DNA of 64,000 bases from Larus michahellis (Eukaryota > Chordata > Aves > Charadriiformes > Laridae). Where the stretch lies: positions 372,001 through 436,000 of the forward strand of contig NC_133918.1 in NCBI RefSeq assembly GCF_964199755.1, given 5' to 3'. Within the stretch, counting starts at the first letter, position 1, and the number at the start of each line of letters is the position of its first letter. Below the pieces are notes generated by a model that was not told the DNA's origin, did no database searches, and was given only the letters and a program-made list of their open reading frames with translations. The translations under genes were made by a program, and so were the position numbers. Below are positions 58,033-64,000 of the stretch, piece after piece.

Positions 58033-61000
58033 AATCAGCTGGTACACAAACCCCAGTGTCCCTCATTATTTTAATAATTGTGCATAACCCTTCTTAAAAT
58101 GCAGGTTCATTCTTTCTGTTACCACCATTGAAAACAACCGTAATTCTGGAAGAATCGAATCCTGTAAAGTTTACTCAGCGTCAGCCGTGTTGCTGATTTT
58201 GGCAGAACCGATCACACAGATGAAAGAGATGTCTGTGCTCAGCTTTGATTCTACCCTCTTTTCCGTTAAGGATAAAAACACCCCGTGCCCCCAATGCAAG
58301 AACAGAACACCACAAAACAACCCTTTAAACCACCACTGCAGGGTCTGACAAAAGTTATCAAGACGAAGGAAGTCTAGACTAAAAACTGCCCCGACAAAAA
58401 CCCAACAAACACCACAAGCTGCTGCCAGCACCGACAGCAACCGCAGCACCCGGGTCAGAATAGCTGCGTTGTACCCAAAGCCCTCAGGATTTACAGCAGC
58501 TCGTTTCCCTTTTCTGCACCTCTGTGCCATCCCGCGCGCCCCGCATATGGTCTGGAGGTTGCAGAGTTTACACTGGTGCAATTATTTTGTTGGGGTTGCA
58601 TTTAATTTCCCTTTTAAATGAGCTACTCTGGCACAGTCCTTGGTGGAGAGAACGGCACTCTAATAAGCGCGACCTGCACAGGCAGCTTATTCTTGCTGTA
58701 CGTAGAGATGCAGTTATATACATCTACATCGAGAAGAACATATTATTTTGCTTGTACCAGACTGAAGAAAGCAACAGAGTGGGGGCAGGAAAGTCCTGAG
58801 CTGCTCAGGGCTGGGACTCCCTGGTTAAAGGCTCGCACAAGGGGCCCCGTCGCAGCTGAAGCCTCCGGGCTTTCCCACAACACAGACGTTACCCAGTCTC
58901 TGACAGGCGTTTTATAACCTATGATTTAGAAGTGGAAGCATTTTGCTTTGCCTTTTTTAAATGTGTTAATAGAAAATAGAAAAAGTATGAAGACGGTTCA
59001 GAATACAATTAAAACTCCACCCCACCCATTTGCAGCTGCTCCCAGCTGAGATCTGTAAATTTTGGGGCAAGAGCAAATGACACACAAACACTAGTTACAC
59101 GAATGCACTAAGAGAACAGACTCTCACTGAAAGACGAGCAGATGAGTAAGATCCACCTTCAGAAGAGGAATATTTAGTTCACGCACTCCAGTGCCAGTGT
59201 CTCGCAGCTGCAGAGCGGTGGGAGGCGTCAGTCTATCCCACTGGAAAAGGGACCAGAAGGAAAAACCAAGGGACACCTTCCTTGGCTTGAGGGGGCCATA
59301 GTGGCCAAACAGTAGCTCTCCTGAGCCCCCCCTTCTCAAGAAAATAATTGTGGTGAAGCTGAGTGGCTTCAACTCAAATAAATAAGTAAATAAACAAACA
59401 AACAGAGAAAGCAGCATTCTGGTGATCCACTCCCTTCACATCTTCCCCAGTTGTTCTCATTTACCTGCTCCTTTCCTAATAAATCTCAGCCATGGTTTAA
59501 TGCTTTGAAGACAAAGTGCATTATCACAGAAAGAAGCTACGACAGAAACTACCGAATATTTCTCTCTCCGTCAACCTTTGCTTTTATGAGTAACCTCACA
59601 GAAGTTCCTGGCACAACAACTGTCATTTCCCTACAGAGAGATGTGTTTTGGAACTGCAAAGCAGCATTAAGAATATTTCTTTTTGCAAAGACAAGCACAA
59701 GTGACCAAGTTTTACACTGAATAATCAGTTCCTGAATCACTGACCTTCCACTGGTTCAGCTGCACTGAGACCCCAGCCCAGCTCCCGGGGAAAGGAAAGG
59801 GTGTTTTCCCCCACGGACACCGACACCAGCAAGCTTGAACCTTTCACAGGCATGAATTTAAGACTCCAGGATCCAACCCAATGCTATTTTTGTTCAGTGC
59901 TCCGAGATCCACTTGCACAGGAGTCGCTGTATTCATACCTCCCCAGCTCACCGCTTAATTTGGGCAGGATTTCTGCAAACTCTTTTTAATTGCAGGGTCT
60001 TGGGATAACAGGCCTCAGATGTACAGTCAAGGAAAAAATCTTGTGGCTAATAAGCGATGACGTTGCCCAGCTCGGATGGTCAGTGGGGAAAACGTCACTG
60101 TGCAGCCTAAACATCCTCCAGTCAGGCTCCAATAGTGAGATCCTGGCATAAGGAAATAGATTTGCAGCAAGTGCCAATAAACGGGTACATAAATGGGTAT
60201 CAACAAACCACGTGAGAATTTGTGCAAGATGACAACACATAAAATAAGCTCTCTATTCACCGTAACATTTGCAGTTTAATTGGGAATAGATAAAACCCAG
60301 CATCTCGCACTCCACTGCAGAGATTTCTTCATGTATCATCCAGTATTTGGGGAGGGAGGAAAAAACCACCCAAGCTAAGGAAACCGTGGTGTGAAGCGAA
60401 CTTCCTTTTTCCACTGTGGTCATCCACGGTCAGTGAATAACTCCAAAGTTTACAGTCCAACACACATGACTCACAAGAGCCCACTGGAGACAGTCGGAGC
60501 TTTTCTTCACCAGCGTTTCAAAGACAGAACTGCCCTGTGTCATTTTAAGAGACATTTTCCTTTTAAACCAAGACGCGTATGCAAGCAGCGCTGTTTTTTC
60601 TAGGCGGACAACAACATGATTACTTTCAATGTGACTTCAGTGTGAAACACGTTTCACCACCTCAGATTAGGGAAAAATTTGGGAAAAAATACCTGTGTCA
60701 ATCTGCTTGAGGCACGCTGCATGACTGCATGTATGTCACTGTTTTGGCCCCTTGTTTGATATAAAATTTGTTCTACCTAGGTTACAGTAAATAGTTTTAA
60801 AAGTTTCAGTTATTTCTCACTACTTCTTTCTCCAAAAAGAGAGAAGGGTAGTAAGGGAAATAAATAAAGGACAGGCCAAAGGAGGAGTCCTGACACGGAG
60901 GTGGGAGAGCTGGACTCATTTCTGCTTTGCCATAAACCCACCCTAAGGCCAGATTCACGGGACACCGGCTCCTCTCGTGTCATCTGCGGATGTCCCAGCC

Positions 61001-62523
61001 AAACCCAGAAGAATCCGACATCCTAAGCTTTTCATCCAGCAAAATTCACCAGCTTCTGAAGTCTTGCTTTAGGGTATTTTCTGTACCGCTTTTATATCTT
61101 CATTCCGCTACGATAACTGTAGCGAGGCCTAGAGCTTCCATGCAGATCTGTACTCAAGGGTTTAATCTCGAGCACTTTGCCGAAAGCAAATAGAGGGGCA
61201 GGATCCGTACGTCACGGCAACGACAGAAGAATTTGCCAACACTCACTCGTAAGACAATGACTTCATGATTCGAGCACAAGTGGAACGAGAAGACCTGGGC
61301 ACAACACGCAACTGCTGGAAGTGGTCTGAGCTCACCCCTCCGGTGAGGGCTATCACCAGGGACCAGGCTTTCAGACCACTTCACGCTGCGAGCCAGCAGA
61401 CCCCAGACCTTTCAGAAGAGCAAGTGGCCTATAAGCAAGGACACCCCGCAGGGATCTAGGAGACGTGGATTTGAAACCACCAGCCTTGGCAGGGAATAAC
61501 GTGTCCTCCAGTGCTCCTGAGACAAGCGAATGCCTTGCTCATATGCCTCTCCAGTTGCATTTAAAGAGAAAGTGGTGACTCTGCACTGGTTTTAAGAGGA
61601 AATGATGGGTTTGAGTCTCATTCAGACGTCCAACTCTTATCAGGAACTTCCCAGAGAGCCCAAGGCAGCAGAGGTCACTCTGCAAGGCACCAAAATGCTC
61701 AGCTCAGCACTATGAACCTAGACTTTGTATAGCTGATACAGTTTGCTTTTGACAGTGTTTCCTCTCCACACCGTGCATGGACAACCCAGCGGAGCAGGAC
61801 ACTGCCCCTCCAGCGACGCCAGCACAATGCAATGCCGTGCTTCAAATTACATGGGGCGACCAAACCAGCCAAAAAATTAATTCCAAAAGCTGCCTAGCAT
61901 GACCAGTGAGAATGAGGAAACTGTTTATGGCAGCACTGCTGCTGAGAAACACACAGGGAGCAATAAAGGTAGCAAGGGTTAGCCTCCTCCCACGTCAGTC
62001 CAACGGACACTGGGGACACCCGGCTGTACAGAGGATTTTGCTGCTCCCCTCCTCCATCCTGGAGCTGGTGAGAAAGCACAATCAGAAGCAATTGCCCTCA
62101 GGTGTCTCCCAGCCTGTTTACACAGCCACATCTACTGCCACAGCAGATGGGCAGAAGCCTTAATTTAGGTACTACGGACAAATGCTGACTTTGGTATGAC
62201 CGCTTCCAGAAGTAAATCGTGGCTCTCAAGGCCAGAACCACAGAAGGCTCAAGAGAAAGCACAGAAACACGCATGTTCAGGGCACAAGCCTATTCCACCA
62301 CTTGTCACCTACTTGGATTGGCCTCATAGAAGACCTGGGCTGCAAATAGTAGCAACAACATTAGTTGGCCCAGAATAACACTAAAAGGAAGATAAATTAA
62401 TCTGTCAATTACCTACCTAATTTCTAACTCACTGCTCTCTTCATCACAAGCTCAGATGAGTTTCTTGAGCTAGTTAATGCTCACAAAAAACTAAGACCAG
62501 AGAGGGGGAAATAAAATTAGAAT

Positions 62524-62762
62524 GAATCATAGAATGATCACAGACTGGTTTGGGTGGGAAGGGACCTTAAAAATCACCCAGTGCCACCCCCCCTGCCCTG
62601 GGCAGGGACACCTCCCACCAGCCCAGGCTGCTCCAAGCCCCCTCCAACCTGGCCTTGAACCCCTCCAGGGACGGGGCAGCCACAGCTTCTCCGGGCAACC
62701 TGGGCCAGGGGCTCACCACCCTCACAGCAAACAATTTCTTCCTCAGCTCTCATCTCACTCTC
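62524..62762 (-). mobile_element. CR1 LINE fragment, 3' part, minus orientation
   Basis: Reading plus, it begins with GAATCATAGAATGATCACAG and GGAAGGGACCTTAAAAATCA (complement of a CR1 3' tail). It continues through CCTGGGCAGGGACACCTCCC and CCAGGGACGGGGCAGCCACA to TCTTCCTCAGCTCTCATC. It is 5' truncated and sits about 0.2 kb from the CpG island. Confidence 0.9.
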
Positions 62763-63501
62763 CCACATTTACAATGAGGAAATCGATCTAGTAATCTAAA
62801 TCTACCCTCTTTACAATGACAATGTCCGCGATGTATTGAGGGCAGTATGTGAAAGCACTGGTACGCAAACCACCCACGTCCAGAAGCTTCATCCTCGCTC
62901 CTCACAGCTCCTGGACGATCACTTCCATGGACTCCCCCAGCAGGAGCCGTGCAGCCGCCCTGTGTCCCCCTGCCCCGGCCTCAGCCCCTCGGCTTGCCCT
63001 GCGCTCCCCGGGCAGCCCCCGTGATGGGGACAGTGGGGACAGAGGGGGATGGAGGGGGGCGAGTGGCACAGCCGGAGTGCTCGGATCAGCCCCGATACAC
63101 CCGCCATCGCGCTCCGGGGGGGGCACGGACCCCCCTCCCCCCCCGCCGGCACACGCTGCCCCCGACAGCGGTTCCCAACGGGGCTGACCCCAATCCCGGC
63201 CCCGCCGGGTGCTGGCCCCGATTCCTCCCCACACCCGCGCCGCCCCCCTAGACCTGTCCCCAAAACCTCCCCGACACTCCCTCGCTGTCCCCAGGGCTGT
63301 CCCCGTCACACCCCTGAGCCCCCTCCCCGAGCAGGCCCCGTTACACCCCCAGGGCCGAGCTGGCCCTGTCACCCCCGGGGCCGGGCCCGCCGCACTCCCT
63401 CACGGGCCCGCAGCTCTCCCCCCTCCCCGCCGCCGCCGCCGCCGTCCCCCAACCCAGCCTCGCTGTCCCCCCCATCCCTGTCCCCATCCCCCGGCACTCA
63501 C

Positions 63502-63580
63502 CGTACCCACCTCAAGGCGCAGCGGCCGCAGCCCCACTCCACCGGGCCCGTCGCGGGGTGCGCTGGGAAATAGAGTCCGG
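63502..63580 (-). other. SCAMP4: Probable noncoding first exon of SCAMP4
   Basis: The exon end is placed at 63,502 by the strong minus-strand donor TACG/GTGAGTGC inside the CpG island, in the right orientation for the start exon at 57.4 kb. The 5' end is arbitrary and set at the outer edge of the ZNF143-like site. The transcription start is not visible from sequence. Confidence 0.5.
63551..63580 (-). promoter_or_regulatory. ZNF143/THAP11-like site, minus orientation
   Basis: The minus strand reads GGACTCTATTTCCCAGCGC followed by ACCCCGCG, close to the ACTACAnnTCCCAGnnTGC consensus bound by ZNF143 (Staf). It is the inverted partner of the site at 63,615-63,642. Confidence 0.6.
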
Positions 63581-63595
63581 ACAATGGCGGCCGCC
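63581..63595 (+). promoter_or_regulatory. YY1-like site between the two ZNF143-like sites
   Basis: ACAATGGCGGCCGCC fits the AAnATGGCGGC motif typical of YY1 sites near transcription starts. Its ATG at 63,584 could also start a short plus-strand frame. Confidence 0.5.
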
Positions 63596-63641
63596 GCCGC
63601 GCTCTCGCCACCGCGGACTACACTTCCCAGCGTGCCCCGCG
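63584..63641 (+). other. Possible first exon of a divergent plus-strand transcript
   Basis: A plus-strand donor (CCCGCG/GTAAGCC, intron start 63,642) lies on the far side of the promoter. The ATG at 63,584 opens a 19-codon frame beginning MAAAAALSPPRTTLP up to the donor. I do not recognise the peptide. It may be a divergent noncoding RNA or the start of an upstream gene outside the window. Confidence 0.3.
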
Positions 63642-63642
63642 G
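63615..63642 (+). promoter_or_regulatory. ZNF143/THAP11-like site, plus orientation
   Basis: GGACTACACTTCCCAGCG followed by TGCCCCGCGG is a near-consensus ZNF143 motif (ACTACAnnTCCCAGnnTGC). It overlaps a plus-strand splice donor at its 3' end. Confidence 0.65.
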
Positions 63643-63653
63643 TAAGCCCTCGT

Positions 63654-63659
63654 CACGTG
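63654..63659. promoter_or_regulatory. CACGTG E-box
   Basis: GTCACGTGAG lies 12 bases past the plus-oriented ZNF143-like site. It is a USF/TFE3-type palindromic E-box within the CpG island. Use is inferred from position only. Confidence 0.4.
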
Positions 63660-63774
63660 AGGGGGGCCACCGACCGTGGGGCGGGGAGTTGAGTCCGCTA
63701 CGGCGGCCGGGAGGGACAGAAATGTGGGCGGCAGCGGGGGGCGGTGTTCGTCGTGGGTCGGGATTGGGGCGGCG

Positions 63775-64000
63775 CTGTCTGACATCGCTGTCGGCGACAT
63801 AGACGGTGCGATCGAGGGCACCCTGAGGGATTCTGCCGACGACACCAAGCTGAGCGGACGGGTCGACGCGTTGGAGGGACGGGATGCCACCCAGAGGGGC
63901 CGGGACAGGCTGGAGGGGTGGGGCCGTGCGGACATCATGGAGTTCAACCAGGCCAAGTGCAGGGTCCTGGAGGTCCTGCAGGTCTTCCCCCTGCAGTGCT
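63775..64000 (+). mobile_element. CR1 LINE reverse transcriptase remnant, CpG-rich, continuing past the right edge
   Basis: The plus-strand translation reads SADDTKLSGRVDALEGRDAT, then LEGWGRADIMEFNQAKCRVL, which follows the CR1 RT segment FADDTKLSG.VDT.EGRDAIQR..DKLEKWA..NLM.FN..KC.VL. The ADD acidic pair is present. The frame is open across all 226 bases visible, but the similarity is diverged and GC-shifted. It directly abuts the SCAMP4 CpG island. Confidence 0.8.

Larger units (their letters stand above)
57453..63501 (-). other. SCAMP4: SCAMP4 5' intron(s)
   Basis: About 6 kb between the promoter exon and the start exon, possibly split by a further leader exon at 57,891-57,961. It contains (AAAT)n/(AAAC)n runs near 58,009-58,030 and 59,381-59,402, and a minus-orientation CR1 at 62,524-62,762. 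No gene is recognised. Confidence 0.6.
62940..63760. promoter_or_regulatory. SCAMP4: CpG island of the SCAMP4 promoter
   Basis: A strongly CpG- and GC-rich stretch with a (CCG)n run near 63,430-63,445. It covers the probable first exon of SCAMP4 and the inverted ZNF143-like site pair. No TATA box is evident. Divergent transcription is suggested by a plus-strand splice donor at 63,642. Confidence 0.75.

Noticed and set aside
59490-59496. ATGGCTG on the minus strand as SCAMP4 start
   Set aside because: The following bases are AG, not a GT donor, so it cannot splice to the next exon in the needed phase.
63101-63107. ATGGCGG followed by GTGTAT as SCAMP4 start exon
   Set aside because: It would also give Met-Ala-Glu, but the donor is weak and no good acceptor precedes it. 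The exon at 57,397-57,452 has far better splice sites.
62902-63372. 156-codon minus-strand frame at the SCAMP4 CpG island
   Set aside because: Arg/Gly/Pro-rich frame typical of CpG islands. Nothing in it resembles SCAMP4 or ADAT3.

Overview
This is a piece of a vertebrate nuclear genome, most likely a bird. The reasons are spliced vertebrate genes, sparse interspersed repeats, and five CR1 LINE copies of the avian type (3' ends close to the familiar avian CR1 tail). The gene order matches human 19p13.3 (SCAMP4 then CSNK1G2, same strand), a block I recall as lying on a chicken microchromosome. The species cannot be named from the sequence alone.

Two protein-coding genes can be supported, both on the minus strand. 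SCAMP4 is complete. Its CpG-island promoter lies at about 62.94-63.76 kb, its start codon at 57,403 and its stop at 44,707-44,709. Six coding segments join in phase to exactly 229 codons plus a stop, the length of human SCAMP4. The start exon carries only 7 coding bases. CSNK1G2 (casein kinase 1 gamma 2) follows downstream. It has a CpG-island promoter at about 37.9-38.9 kb, a first intron of roughly 30 kb, an ATG at 8,585, and three coding exons (99 codons plus one base) before the window ends inside the kinase domain. The rest of CSNK1G2 lies beyond the left edge.

Layout from left to right: 1-8.6 kb, first coding exons of CSNK1G2; 8.6-38.2 kb, its long first intron with no recognisable gene, CR1 scraps and simple repeats; 37.9-38.9 kb, its CpG island; 38.87-39.31 kb, a degenerate GC-rich minisatellite; 39.3-41.7 kb, intergenic; 41.7-44.7 kb, probable long SCAMP4 3' UTR; 44.7-57.5 kb, SCAMP4 coding exons with a 1.3-kb antisense CR1 in one intron; 57.5-63.5 kb, 5' intron(s) of SCAMP4; 63.5-63.66 kb, a probable bidirectional promoter built around an inverted pair of ZNF143/THAP11-like sites; 63.78-64.0 kb, a CpG-rich CR1 remnant running off the right edge.

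The genes have separate jobs: SCAMP4 is a four-pass membrane protein of recycling vesicles, and CSNK1G2 is a membrane-anchored Ser/Thr kinase. I see no evidence of a novel multi-gene system. The points most worth a second look are the promoter architecture at 63.55-63.66 kb, the apparent absence of the ADAT3 reading frame that in human lies within SCAMP4, an in-frame alternative SCAMP4 start, and the minisatellite beside the CSNK1G2 promoter. Most other open reading frames here are chance frames in GC-rich intron sequence.
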